A DNA stretch of 64,000 nt. It comes from Baylisascaris procyonis. Its lineage: Eukaryota; Nematoda; Chromadorea; Rhabditida; Ascarididae. Where the stretch lies: contig JAZARR010000175.1 of NCBI GenBank assembly GCA_037389465.1, positions 1,116,001 through 1,180,000 on the forward strand, written 5' to 3'. Below, one piece after another: positions 14,566 to 29,500 of the stretch. Position 1 is the first letter of the stretch. Every line of letters begins with the position of its first letter. The notes beneath the pieces were generated by a model. That model was not told the DNA's origin. It made no database searches and saw nothing but the letters and a program-made list of their open reading frames with translations. The position numbers and the translations under genes were made by a program.

Positions 14566-17500
14566 TTATTGTTTTATTTAGATTCATTGGTTTCAGAAAT
14601 TATATATTTGTTCGTTATGTTTATTATCGTTTATATTAGAAATTTGTTTATTTGTTTATTTTATACAGCCTTTTTATTTACATTTATAAGCATTGTTCAT
14701 TTATGTTCACATTTCATGTTCACAAATATTTACTATCTTTTTTTGTTATTTTATTCATATATTTCAAGAATTTTTCTTCTAAAGAATGCTGTTGCCTTAA
14801 GAGTTAGCCTATCGGTTGACTCATAAACTTTGCTGACAGCCTTTTATCTTTATTGACAGCCTGCCTATACGATGTAATGCCAACCAGCATTCTCGAATTC
14901 TTCACTAACCAGTCATCTACGCTTCCTAATAAAAAAAAGTTGCATATTTTCTTCATGTCTATAAAAAACAAATGCATGTATTTTTTTTTATTAAGATATT
15001 GGATTTTTTTTCTCTCGTTTATTAACTTCATCGGGTTTTTTTTTTTAAATTTCGACATAAATATTTAAGAAAAAAAAATTTTTTTGATGCATTAAGCACC
15101 TATTGATTAATTTTTGATTTCCGGTTATTCGATAGTCCATATTTATGAATAGTTTATATTTTCATGTTTGAACAAATTTTTTTTAATATGCAAATTCGCA
15201 TTTCGAAAGCGTATTATCATCGATCATTTCTCTGGTTTTTTTAAAATTTATTTGGTAATATTTGATGCGTATTCATCTCTCTCACTTCAATTCTTAAACG
15301 TCAAAATTTGTTTTGATATAATCTAGATAGAATTATAAGCTTTCATCCGAAGCGGATACAATTCTAGATCATAGGATGACGTCACTACTAAACACCAATG
15401 TTCAAGTTGAGTCATCAACTCTTTGGAAGGATTGTAGTCATCCAATTATAGCCAAGAATATATGTATATACATTTGTTCAGCGACCGGTCGGATCTCATT
15501 TTTCATCAGTCAGATTGCAGTTTTATAACCGATCCGATCATAAATGGTAGCCTTTAATCAAAAAAAAAAAAAAAAAAAACAAGATTTGCCTTGGGTGATC
15601 TATAAAATATGAGCATATTATTGCGTTTTTTTTTTTTTGTTATTTATTAAAAGTATATTAAAATGATTGATATTTAGTGGCAGCTTATCTGTCACATCTT
15701 TCTATTCGTTTTAATCAAAGATATTTCGTTGTAAATGACCATTTTATGATATTTTTTCTTATATGATAATACGATAAAGGTTTTTTTTTTTCAAAAATAG
15801 CTCATTTGTAATTTTAATAAAATTTGCGTTCAATATGTTTTATGAAATATTCGCTGCTTGAAGGTATTAGCTTTAGGTTTTTCAAATTTCTTATCAGCTG
15901 TCATATCATCGATCATATGATTTGTTTTTCTTTTTGATTTAACAATAACGACAATTTATGTGCAATCATGAACAGTGGACTCCGATATTTTTTTAGATAA
16001 TGGAACCATCGAGTATGGAATGGTCTGGATTCACTGCTGGACGTACGAGACTTGTTCCGGGATGGGTCGAATGGATTGGTGAGCCTTTCCCTCGTGAAGG
16101 CACTAAATTTGGCATTCGTTTAGAGGTATTTTTTCAATAGTTCTTTCACATTTTTATTTTATTGTACCCTTATATTCTACAATAATTTGACGAGTTTTTT
16201 GTTACTTGTCACAAAAAAACATGCCTCAAAAAAATGCAAAATATTTGAAATTTGACTCCTTCAAATGCTGGACTGAGAACACTCGCAATATAAATCCAAG
16301 AAGGATCATAATGCTTCCGGATCGGGTGGGGGGAGAGGTGTAACAATAACATCAATCAATGTAGCTGTCAGCAATGCGTAATCACGAGGTGTATGTTTAA
16401 AAATAGATTTGATGAGTGAAGCATTTATTGATTTCGTTGTTCATTGTAATCGATCGATGCCAAATCATTTGTTTTCCGATTCGAGTTTGGCACCTTTTTT
16501 TTATAAAATGATTCGGCTGTCACTAGAGGTGGTTTTCAAAAAAAAAAAAAAAAGTAATCGCGATCGCAACAGAATTCAGTCGCAATGAAAAGGGGAAGAA
16601 CAAAGAGATTAGCGCATGGAATGCCAACTTGTCTACATTGTGGAATGTAATTATCGCTGTTGAGATGCAAAAATGTTTGTTTTGTTTTTTTGAGCGTATC
16701 GATGAGATATGGCGAAGAGAAGTGTACCTTAGCCAGATGGCTGTCATAAAGAAATATTTGATAAGCTAATGAGAGTTGAGCCAGACGGCTGTCACAAAGA
16801 AACGTTTGTTTAACGAAATGAGAGTTGTTATTGTTTATGTTGCGAGTGTGAAATTGTTTTGTTTAATTTGATCTTTTTTATTTATGATTTAGTAATATTC
16901 AATGGCTTTAGTGTTTAGGAGGAGATATTGGAAGATTTTTTTCTATTACAATAATACTGCAATACTGTTTAATTCCATTTTAATATTTTTAAATACTCTT
17001 GCTTTTATTTTCTAAATATTTTCTACTATTTGAATATTTTTTGCTATTTATTATCAATAATATTACTAATACTAATATTGTAATATTTTAATATTTAAGA
17101 ATTACAATTTTTAAATCATTTTTCTATCATACATCAGAATTCATCAATATTAACAAATTTTGAAAATTACTAGCAGGTTTATAGAATTTGAATAAATACT
17201 ATCCTAAATATACAATTGTTTATTAAACGTTCATTTTTCAGCTATAATAATCATTTATGTTCAAATTAAAATATATTCAAATTTTTTATACATAATTTTA
17301 TCAGTTATAATCGAGAATATATTGATTAATACTGATTATTTTATTGATAAATTAGGTAGTTGAATAATATTGATATTATTAAATTTTCGACGTATAAAAA
17401 TTTTCCTAAAATGGGTAAAAATAAGGATAAAAGGTAAGTAAGATGGTAAAATAAATCTCCTCTCAGTGATTGCCCGAGATCGATTATATTGATTGATGAT

Positions 17501-20500
17501 ATTGATCTGAAAGAATAGTGGATTTATTTTGTGAGGTTTTATATGATGGGAATTGTGTAATATACTTTCGATATTTTGGTGTGAATTACATAAGCATGCA
17601 AGAGAGAGAGAGTGTGTGTGTCTATGACGATGGGCATTGCTATTCGCCTCTTTCGTTTTCATTGATTTGTGTTCTCGGAGCGGGCAGCTCCACATCCTCA
17701 GCCGAAACGACTTATTGCCGAAATTTTTTTTTTTTAATTTTTTCCTTGCATATTTATTTTTTTAAGAATTCATTTTCCAAATTTTCTGTTTTTTAGTTGA
17801 AATTTTTATATGTTTATTATTGAAAAATGTATAAATAATTACGGTTCTGCTAATAATGGGTAGTTTTTTCCTTTTTTGGGAGGTGTGTTGTGAGTGTTAT
17901 TTTAAAAATATTGAAATTGTTGATTTAAAAAAAAAAATTTCATCAGTTTTTATGTACTAATTAATGATAAAAAGAGTTCTAAATAAGAAAGTGAAATTTT
18001 TGTTCGTTATGATGTAAGAATAAATCACTATTGAAGAGATCTGCAATTTTTTCTTTTCTTCATTAGTATATATTTTACTATAGTGGAATATTGGAAGGTA
18101 TTTGCTTTCTGCGATTCGTTGCGTACTGATTTTCAAAGGAAAAAAATTTTCATATTATTTATCAAAAACATATTTTGGCAGTATTTACAAGTTAAATATC
18201 AGATAATATCCAACGGAGTGTTTATTTAACCATGCTGTATGTGTGTGTGTCTGTGTCTGTCTGTCTGTATATATGTCTGTTTGTTGTGTATGTATGTGTA
18301 TTGTGTTGTGTGGTAGTTGAGTTATAATGATTTTGATTGTTGATGACGATATTCTCATGCAATTACATCCTATATGGTGTATGCTCGAAATGCAAAAGCT
18401 AATTATACGAGCGGATATATTCGTTTCGTTAAAGCGGCAATGCATTTATTCGCATTTCCTCTTCATAGTCGTATTCCGATTCCATGCGGTTACAGTAACT
18501 TTGTTATCTTTTTATATGAGACGTTATGGTAGGAACTGAGGGAGGTGAGGGAATAGGTGAGAGAGGGGAAGTCAGGTATATTATTATTATCATAGGTTTG
18601 GCGCTTCATTAAATTGGATACTTTATAAGCATCTTTAATTTTCAAAGTTTTTAAAAAAAAAACATTTCGATGTATATTTTTTAAATGGACGTTTGAATAT
18701 GTATGATGTCATCAAGATTAAATCATTTAGCGGATGAGTGTAAATTAATTTCCCTTTTTTATGAAATGGATTAATATTACTCGATGAGTAATAAAAAAAT
18801 TTGGGTCAATAGAATGGTAGAATGGATTTGAATATATAGATGAAAATGAAGATTTTTTGCGCTTTTCTCATCTCACTTATAGGTCGGGTTTTTTATTTTG
18901 TTTTGTTTCTTTCGTTTTTTTTTGATTTTTTTTTTTTTTGATCTTGTTTATCTGTTTATTTATTTATTCACTTAATTACTTATTTTTTGATTTTTTTTTA
19001 TTTTTTTATTTTTTTTGATTGACAACAAAATTTCGATAAGACAATAAATCTCATTGAAATGAATTTATTGTATTTCATAAAATCGAGGTATCATACGCTT
19101 ATTCTTGACTCGATTTTCATCATTTCTGAAAAAAATTTTTTGCATCGAATTAATTTCTTTTTTTTTTTTTTTTTTTTTTTTTGAAAAATTTCTATTCGAT
19201 AACCAGGTACCGTATACGCTTCAATAAAAGCCCATTTCAAAAATTTACGCTACTTTTATGTTATTAGAATTTTATGAGAAAAATTTTCAAATATTTTTCT
19301 CAAATGAAAATCTTCCTAAATAATTTCAATTTAAGATGGAAAATTTCAATAATTCATTAAAAATCGATTGTTTTCTTTCCGCTATTATAATAATTATTTG
19401 CATTTTTATTGTAATAGCTTATTATCATCGCTTGACGTTAAATTCATATTGAAGAAAATGCTCATCAGCAAATTTTTTAGAAATGTGTCACTTTTTTTAT
19501 TCTATCAAAAAATACAAATTTATGAGAGAAATAAGCCAATCATATTTTCCTCGTTTATTTATTCTATTTTTTTAAAATTAAATCTATGCATTAGAATTGT
19601 AAAGGTTTATTAAGCGGCAAGTGTTTATCTTCTTCTCTTTGCACGCTTACTTTTTTTTTTACTATTACTAAATATTTCTTTTTGGATTTTCTCTATAAAG
19701 AGAACAATAGTAGCATCAGGTTTACTTTTATTAAATTTAATTTATTTCAAGAGTGTAATTTAAGTGATTTATTTACGATAGACGCAACCGGCTATAAGTT
19801 ATATTGTTTTTTTTTGTTTTTTTTTTTTTTTTTTTTTGAGTTGCAATTTAACTTCCCACCGGAAATCTCGCTAGAGAACATTAAAAATTGTATCATCTTT
19901 GTAGATCAAATGTGATGAATGTGTAGAAATCAAAAAATGACTTTTCTTCGATTGTATCTTTGATTATTCGATTTTGGGCAGTTTTTTTTTTCGCGTCTCT
20001 AAATCTCTGTGGAAAATTTTTTCTGGAAGATTTTCTTGCCAAGAGAACAACAAGGAAAACTTTATCAATGATGTATTATTTATCATCCAAGGGTTCGAAA
20101 AAAAGTTTCTTATAAAAGATTTCGACGATCAATCGTAGTGAGAAATTTTTTTGAACGGGTAAGAGTGGGAAGAATAGAAAAAAAATTTCTTTATGAAGAC
20201 ATAATAAAATATTTATAAATGTTTTTTTTTGTTTCAGTATTACTAATATCAAATAATCCTCATTAGGGGGGGGGGGGTTAGAGGGCAGGGGGGTGTCATC
20301 CTAGAAATTTTCTAAGCTAAAAGAGATTGGCAAATGATTTGATGTTGCCATGTTCGATGTTCTAATTCACATGAAATAGTGATATCGTCGAGCAATTATA
20401 TATATATATATCTTTGTTATTGACGTAAAAAAATATGTCAAGTTTTCTATATCGATGCAATCGCATTTAATTTCACCGGGGAAGTTTTAAAAAAATTTTT

Positions 20501-23500
20501 TTTTTCCAAATCTGCAGCGATTTTTTATTTTTTATTTTTTTTTTTTTTTTCTAAATTTGCAACGATTTTTTTCGAATATTATATTGAGGAAGTTCAATTT
20601 GTTTGCTTCAATTAGCACCGAATTATTTTTATATGGTCTAATTTTCGTTGAATTTGCTTCAAACATCATCGAAAGTTGGCATTTAATAAGAAATAAGCAT
20701 ATTTTTTTATGTTGTAGAGCGCAATCGGCGACATGGACGGCACATATAAAGGACGTCGTTTATTTTCGGCACCTCACAATGGTGCCGTGTTGGTAACTGG
20801 CGATCTACTAAGGCGACCATTTCCAACGAATACTGCTTCTGTATCCGATCCGTATTATAACGCTACGAGTGCTTCTGACATTGCTTATAGCGATGGATCG
20901 GCACAATCTGCAAAAATTCCATCAGTTCGGTGAGGCATTCTGAATTTGTTTTGAAGTTATGAGCTTCTTAAGGCAATGTACTTTCATTGTAAGATGTATT
21001 CATTTTTACGTGTCTTCGACAGCATAACTTTTGCATATCAGTATTATTTTATTTAATGCAAATTTCTTAATTGCTATTAAATGGTCTGGCTTGGCGAGAA
21101 GGTTCCTTTTTTTCCAAGTTGCTTCTGATATTATGGGCTTATAACCGGAAATGCTTAAATGATGCTATGTGGAATGTGTGAAGGCGGTTGTGTGCATTGT
21201 CAGTAAGAAAATATGCAATAAGAAGCGGTTCATTAGAGATATTCACCTTAGTAATTCTTTTTTCTAAAAGATACATGAAAATTATTACTTGATTTTTAAT
21301 TTCATCGGAAATTTTCAATGAAATAGGAAGAGGGAGAAGAAAGCAGAGATTGTCTTTGATTTATTTTGAAGCGTAATTTTAGTATATGGTTGATGCGGAA
21401 CGATGTTAACATGTTCAAGTGAAGATTTTTGTGAGTAGAGTCGATATAGTTTAGGCTTTTTTCTCAATACCAAAAGTGGATAATTAGGTCAATTTATAAA
21501 ACAATCATGTGCATATTTGGACGTTGCAAACGAAGTCAAAGACTTAGAATCTGAAAAATTTACATCTTATAATAGTTTTCGAGTCTGAAAAATTGTAGTT
21601 TTTGCTTATCCTCACAAAATGTGAAATACTAAAAGAGGGCACATTTTCAGCATGAATCGATCGACAACCTACGATGAGGATTTTGGAGCACCGGTAGTTC
21701 GCAATGTGCCGATTCGAATCGTGCCTTCGCCACACCGTAATGAGCCACCTCCCTATGCAAGCGTGTTTCCGAAGAGCGCAACCTCTTCGGATGAATCTTT
21801 GCCCACCTAGTAAGTTGATGCTTTCCTTTTTTTTAAATATATTCTTTCATAGTTTTTAACTGAATCCTTCGAATTTGTGAATTGAAGGGTGGTCACATGT
21901 GGAGAGGGGTAATATTGCACAGAAAAACACCGGAGGATTATGTAATATTATGCTTATACGAGGTATCTTCCCTACGAGTCTAATAAATCCCTCTTTTGGT
22001 TGCTGTATTATATAACGAGCGAAGGCCGAGTGGGATCTTTACTATAAGATATATCCCTCGTAAAAGTTCTCTATAAGGCTTTTCATCCTTGAATTACAAT
22101 AGAATTTGAGCAGTGGTAATTTGCAAATGACCAATCGATATACTCATGTTCCTATAGGGATGTTGATTATCCCACTGCATAATGAAATTCAAAAATTTTA
22201 TTCAGAATTCATCGCATAACGCTAGCAATGTTTAATCCATTTTATTTTAGCTATATTTGTCGAGTTTTAGCGATTAAATTTCTTCATGTTGATATCTGTT
22301 TGAAGAGTTTTTTTTTTTTTGATTCAATAAAAACGTTTATTTGCCGTTTATTTATTTTGAGATAGAATCATAAATTTAGGGGGCAAATTATCCGTTCAGG
22401 TTGATCGTAATAAAATATGCATGTGTCGATGTTGGATTGAATAATAGCATAATTGCTCGACTATTGCTCATTTATTTAGTGATTTTGTTTGGAGGTGCAT
22501 AGTCTTTCTGAATGAATGCTTCAAATTCTGTTGCAGATTTCATGCTTCAAGTGGAAACATATTCGGGACGTTGGAGTTAAAATTCAGATTCTTTCGAATT
22601 GTTTATTATAAAAAAACTTTCTTTTTGTTGTTCTTTAAAAATGATAGAAATAGGAGGTATGAAATTAGAATTAAAAATGTTTGTAGTGTAAAATAAAGAA
22701 TATTGTGAAGTAAAATTATTTTCACTAAAATTAAGGAAAGTGTTCTGGAAAGCATTTTCATAAAAAGAAGAGTCAGAAAAATGCTTGCTTTCAGCAATAC
22801 ACGGCCTGCATCACAGCGTTCATCATTTCATTCCACTCATCGGGAGGGGACTAATGGATTGGTTTGTGCAGTTCGAGCAGGTCCATCGCCAACTGAACGT
22901 CCTCCTAAAGCACCAGTCGTCGAATCTTCTTCTAATACCGCTTCACAGTTAAATCTTGGTCATACGAGTGGCGTCAGCAGTTCCACAGTCAGGTCATCTC
23001 GATTTCTCGATCTACTTTGAACTTATTTTTATGTTTTATTTTGTTGCATACTTACTTTTTTTGCTTCATCGGATGCCGACGAAAAACGTTAGCATCCGTA
23101 ATGTTTTTATCTGCCTATCTGATATGTTGAATTCATTCTAGAACAGCGCGAAACTTTAGGCTTCATTCCGCATTGGAAGAGGTTTTGGGAGAAGGGGGAA
23201 GCAGGAAATGAGAAAATTTTAAATTTCTTTTTGAATTTAGTGGTTTAATTTTTGACTTTTCTATATATCGGCGGTTTGTGTTTTAAAAAAAGTGACAACT
23301 TATTTCAACAAATATATAGTGGCTGCTAGGGTAAAAATAGGTCTGTTAAAGGGGACGGTTATGTACACTTCTTTTTACTATAACATCCGTCAATGGTTTT
23401 TAAGAAAGTATGTATTGGGGGAATATTAGTATTTGGGTATTAGTATTTAGGGGAGTGTTATGTTGGTGTGCTTCAGTATGCCGCATTGTTGCGCACTCTC

Positions 23501-26500
23501 GAACGGCGATCGAGTAGTATGGTTTGATCGGATTGGCGTTCCAAGGCACGGTACAGTGAGGTGGATCGGTCACCTGAAGGGACATAGCAATATCTATGTT
23601 GGCGTCGATTTTGTAGGTTTTTAGGTCTTTTATTGGTATTATTCTGCTTGTTTTTAGTACATCCTTATGGCATTCATAGGTTCTGTTTTCTAATTCCGCT
23701 TCTTTATTAAGCATATCACTTTGAATTAGATATACTACCTTTCGAATTTTTTCAACCGTTCTCCACTCTCTTCCATTTAAACGATTGAGATCTTTGTCTC
23801 ATAGAGAATAACAGATGAAACGAAAATATAGTAGAGCTTACGCTTTTCGATCTCTCTTTTCGTTGTTATTTGTGGAATTTTTTTCTAAAATTTGATTTTC
23901 TTTATTGTTCAAGCTGAGAAAAAAAAACCTAACCGTTTTTTTCGTCAATTTTTAATTCAAATTATATTTTATTCAAGTCGTTGTATTATATTTTTGCACA
24001 ATTTTGCATATTTAGTGTTCGTAAGGCGCGAAATTTACCAGTCATTAATGACGTCATTTTTATTCACCTAACCTTTGTTGTGTGTCGATTATATTTCGCT
24101 TCGTTATCCAACCTTAGCCTATTTGAGAGGTCTCCCATACTTCACCTATCGCGTCACATTTGACATAATTGAAGGACGAAGAGATCGGTGGTGGTACAGG
24201 ACGTTATCAAGGTATCGAACTATTTCGTGCTGCACTGAATCATGCTGGTTTATTACCACTCTCGGTGTGTATGAAAGAGAGCGATATGAACGTATCACCC
24301 ACCGAACGCAACAATGATTCGTCGATTAGCGTTGTTCCGCCGAATCGGTTACAAAGTGTTTCGCAACATCCGACCACTCGAAATGATGAGAATACATTGA
24401 AATCTTACGAATCGGATTCATCCGAGACGAACGATCTTGCGCATTCGCCGTTCACAGTCGGTAAACTTTTTCGGCTCTTAGCTAATATATTTGCTTTAAT
24501 AAATAACGTTCACCTTGAATATGCATAATATTAGTGATCATCATTTGAAATTACTTTTTTTGCGACCATTCATCGCCTTATTCTTCCTTTAGCGGGGTTA
24601 AAATCTGCTTCGGATCCGTAGATTTCCGGTTTTTCCTAGACCTTTCCATATTAAGTTCTTATTTTCGATGTTTTTGCTAAATACGTTGCTCTTTAGTTGG
24701 TATTTATTGCCGTATGCTTTACTTTAAAGGCGATACACTTTAAGGTTCATGTGTTGAAGTTGATTTCCGTAACGAACGACGTTTTGGTGTTGTTAAATCG
24801 ATCGGATATGTACACGATGAGAATACATGCAGCAATGACAAATCAGCGACTGTTGAAATTGTAGGTTTTTTTTATCATACCTATATGCAAATTAGTGTTA
24901 AAGGAAAGCTCAATTTAGATATTTGTGTTATATTTATTTTTCTTCGATGATCATTACTGATCAGGTAGGAAGATAACTGTTCAAAGTGTATTTGGCATCA
25001 CCTATAATCTCGATGTGTTCATGAGCCAAAATTTCGTTGGATAAGATACTTATATAATTTACATAATTTCTAATAAATAAACTTTTGATATATCTGAAGA
25101 CATTATTGATGGTTTTACTATTAAACCTTGGAAAAGAAACTGGTTCTACTTTTTATAAGGAAAGGCGACTAGTAAAAATTTCATAGCATTTGAAGTCAGA
25201 TCGATATTGTCGTCGAATAACCTTCAGGAGGGTTCAAAACCACGAGATTGGCCGAGTGCACAAGAAGTGAATTTAACGGTCACATCGCCACCAACTGGCT
25301 CAATGTATCGCGCAACGGGTCCGATCGCTGTTGTTCCGGTGTCTTCACTTCGTCAAGATAATCGTTTTGCGACACCGATCGTTAGCGAAAGTCCCAGCTT
25401 AAGTGCCGATCTCTGTGGTAATTTTTCCATTCCTAATTTTCTTATATTGGCATACTCGTTTAGGAAATTGTGTCAATGGAAGGTTCTTGTGAGGGAATTG
25501 AGAGGTGCAACGAAATATCTCGTGAATGTTGATCCTTCAGCGGGTTCCGTTCTATAGTTTGACAACTTAACGAAGTCTAATATCTGTTTCAAATTTAACA
25601 GATTGGAAGAAAGCTAATTAAAGTATGGGAATTAATTTCAGTGAGTGGCACAAAATTCGGCAGTCTAGATGGCGGCGTCGAGTTGAATGCATGTCCACCA
25701 GCACGTAATATCGAGAGTCTTATAGGACGAATGAAAGGGATTCAAGGTTTTCGCAATAGTTGCTATCTGGATGCGACATTATATGCGATGTTCGTACAGA
25801 GCACTGCTTTCGATAGGTTAATCTCTCTTCTAGTTATTTTTTTTTCTAACATCTTTTGTGTGCATTATCCATACTCATAAAACAATATGTGTCTTAAAGT
25901 TTTTCCGGAGTTTTTTTTTTGTACAACCGGACGATCCTCAGTTTGAAATCAATCGGCTTACGATCTCTTGACATCATGTTGCTACGAAAGCGATATACAA
26001 TCGGTAAACGTTATAGCTCGGAAGTTGAACCTTGATCTCTTCTCGGCTAGCAATAGGTTTATGTAAGTGTTGTGAGTGACTAGATAACGTGAATGTAAAT
26101 ACAGCCTAATATAGGTGTTTTAAGCACATCCAAGGTAAATTAGGCTAGGTAAGCTGCAATATTCGAGAGGGCAGATGTATCGGATGTACCAGCGATTTAG
26201 GGCAGGTTTATCAAGACGTAACCCCCTCATAATTCAAAAGGCCTATCTTTGAATGCTTCACATTTTTAGCATATTAGAGCAGAGAGAAGCGTTGGAAGAT
26301 TCATGTCGCCAAGAGGTGATTCGGATTCTTGCAACCGAAATCGTCTATCCACTCAGAAAGTAAGTGTATTCCTTTTTTCTATCATGTTCTTGTCTCTAGC
26401 TGCATCGTTTGTTCGGCTATAGTAAATAGAAAGATGGGAAAAGATCAAATAGAGCTATGGCGATAGGCGGGAAGAAGATGTAGTAGGCACTAGAAAGCTT

Positions 26501-29500
26501 TTCTATTTATCATTTAGTTGGAATCGTTGTTCCACTCGTTCGATTCTCTTTGCAACTTCCGCTAATCGTTTTCTATGTTTTATTCATTATAAACTTTTTA
26601 ACGCAAAAGTTTCAAATTCTATGTTTATTTATTGAAATTCATTTTAATTGTACATTTAAAATCAGTTAAATTTGAAAAGTTTCTGTGTTTTATCCAACTT
26701 AAAAAAAAGTTCGCAAACTTTTTTCGAAAAGGTAGACTTGTTTCTTTCTACAGCAGCGCATTTCTCAAGTTAGTTAAATTTGATATAATTTTGCAGTATT
26801 TTTACTGGTATGATGATTTATAGGTTTCATTTTGTTCGAGCAGATCATGTGTACAAATTGCGTCAGTTACTTGAGCAACTATTACCGGAAATGCCAGGAT
26901 TGACATCCGACGAAAAGGATCCTGAAGAAGTGCTCATCGCATTATTCGATAAAGTACTTAAAGTTGAACCATTTTTATTGCTCAGGTAACGAATGTTTTT
27001 TATTATTTGTTACTGTTTTCTATTACTGTTATTTGAATGTTATTTGCTCATGACGCTTTTAGATTTGCTGTTGTTTTGGCTTTTTAATTGCTGTGAAGAT
27101 ATTCCCATGAGAACTTAATTGTAATTTTTTTTTGGTCTTACCTGGGCAATTTGAAATAATAGAAAGGTAAATTGAGATAGTTTAGTGCAGAACAGAAACG
27201 ATAGTAAGGTAATGCTTCAAGAATTTTATGGCTTTCTTTACTGTTATATTAAATTCGCTAAGCGTATTTAATAATGTTGAGAATTTTGACCGCTGTTGAT
27301 ACTATTAGTTTTGAAATTGTCATAATTGGTTTAGTGAATAGGAGATGTTCCTATAAGAAATTAAAGCTGGAAAAAGATTTATTGAAATTAAATCGCTAAA
27401 TTGAAATATCGTTTTCTTTATTCAGTTCATCCTTTATGTCTCTCATTTTATCGGTGTGATTAGAGTGAAAGGATAACGATGGTTGTTGTTCTTGTTATTA
27501 TTCTCTATTTTTCACCATTGAATTGCTTGTTTTTTTCCTTAAAAACGATATGTTTGTTTGTAAGTGAAAAATGTGGAGAATAATGCCTGAGGCATTTATA
27601 TTTGAAGGGACGTTACGGAAGGTACTATAGATCCGGTTTATATATGTCCATTGATAACGGAAGATCTATGGAGTGGTGAACAACGTCATCTGATCACCGT
27701 ACAATCGATCGTTGAGCGATCACTTTTTGCATCGAATATACAATTTGCAAAGGTGATCTATTTTTATTGTTGAAAATGATTGAAAAATCAATTGTGAAAT
27801 AATATAAGTGAACAAATATGAGAATTATGTTTTTAGAGGGAATTAGAGTATCTTTCGTTGCCACACTAAAGAAAGATACACTCATAGTATAAGATCTGAG
27901 AATTCATTTCGTTCAGCGATATTATTCTTTTGCGATTTTCCTGTTGCTTTAATTGTTTTTTGCACGTTTTTTTTTGTTGTTTTTGTTTATTTATTTTTTT
28001 AAATTTTATTTTATTTTATTTTATTTTATTTTATTCTATTTTATTTTATTTTATTTTATTTAGTTGATTTAATTAATTAATCAATTAATTAATTAATTAA
28101 TTAATTAATTAATTAATCAATTAATTAATTAATTAATTAATTAATTAATTAATTTACTTTGATTAACGCATTTTGTTTTTCTTCATAAATCCAATCGTTC
28201 TTTTATAAATTTGCATCAATTTTTTTGATTTCAGTTTCAATTTTGATAAACGCACCTTAGTTATCTGTTCAGGTTAATTACCAGTAAGATTTGCAAATTC
28301 AAAAGAGCAAATTTTTGCTTTTTATGGTAAATCAATTTGTTAAGAGATTTACATGCGCTTACTTTTTAGATAGTTTTGTCATCCGTTTTTCCATTTATTG
28401 ATTCATTTGAATGTTTTCATGATGAAAAGTTCTATGTTTATTAAGTTTACAATATGCAGTCTATAAGAGTTTAGAGTATGCGCCTTTTTTGCAGGATCCG
28501 AAGGTACTGATCCTGCAATTGCCACGTTATGGGCAGCAGAAAGTATTTGATAAAATCATTCCTCAACAAGAACTCGATATAACTCATCTTGTTTTTGATT
28601 GTAAGTAATTTCTTAGTTTTATAGTGATTTTATGTAAATTTTTAAAGGTTTTTTTTGAGATCCTCTTCTTTCGTTTTTAGCGTTGCGTAGTTTTAAAGGC
28701 TGTTATATTTCACGAAAGATTATTAAAAGGTTTCGCTGTTTTTCATTTTTAACGGAAAAAGTTTAACCATTTTCCCGTGTTAGGGTGGATTTTTTTTCGA
28801 ATCTTTGTCTTCAACTTGCAAAAGGATATTTCTGCATCGGCGGAAGGCGATTTCAAGGTAAAGTATTAGTGCAAATAAAGGAGAACTGTCACTTTGCAAT
28901 TTTTTGGTGATATGCAAATTTCGTTATCCTTGCCTCGACAAGGAAACTTTTTTTGTTGACAAAGAGAGGGGTGGTAGGTGAGCATAGTGTTATGAGTGGA
29001 TAGGTTTTGGTGCATTGATAACCTAAATGATATTGTCTAAGTGATCCCAGGATTGACTGATTATCTAGCTGTGAATGCTCGATGGAATTGAGGATCTCTC
29101 TTTTTTTTACAGAGTGAAATAGATGTCGATTGAAGAATATAATTTCAGCTAAAAGACCGTGCACGATATGTGGGAAAGCTGCCGACCTGATATGTCCTGA
29201 ATGTTTCCTTACAAAGGAGGTTCTTCTTGGCGAGGTATATTCACTTGACAATACTTTAGAAATCAAATATTGCCAACATTTCAAGTTTTTTTCTTGAATT
29301 TGACAAGGGAGTTATCAGAGAATGTGCTGTCCTTTGCTTCTTAAAGAATAGTCGTTAGGCAAACGATAGGGATTCGCTATAATTCTTAGTGTATCGTGGT
29401 AGCCAGCGTTCAAAAATAACGATCCGGCATGAGCTCATATCCTATTTTATGTATCGTCATCTTTTATGGTGCACAAATAGTGGGTAAGGAAGGGAGGGGG

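Noticed and set aside
14433..14826. Long Leu/Ile/Tyr/Phe-rich open frames
   Set aside because: They are translations of the (TTTA)n repeat and flanking T-rich DNA inside a CYLD intron.
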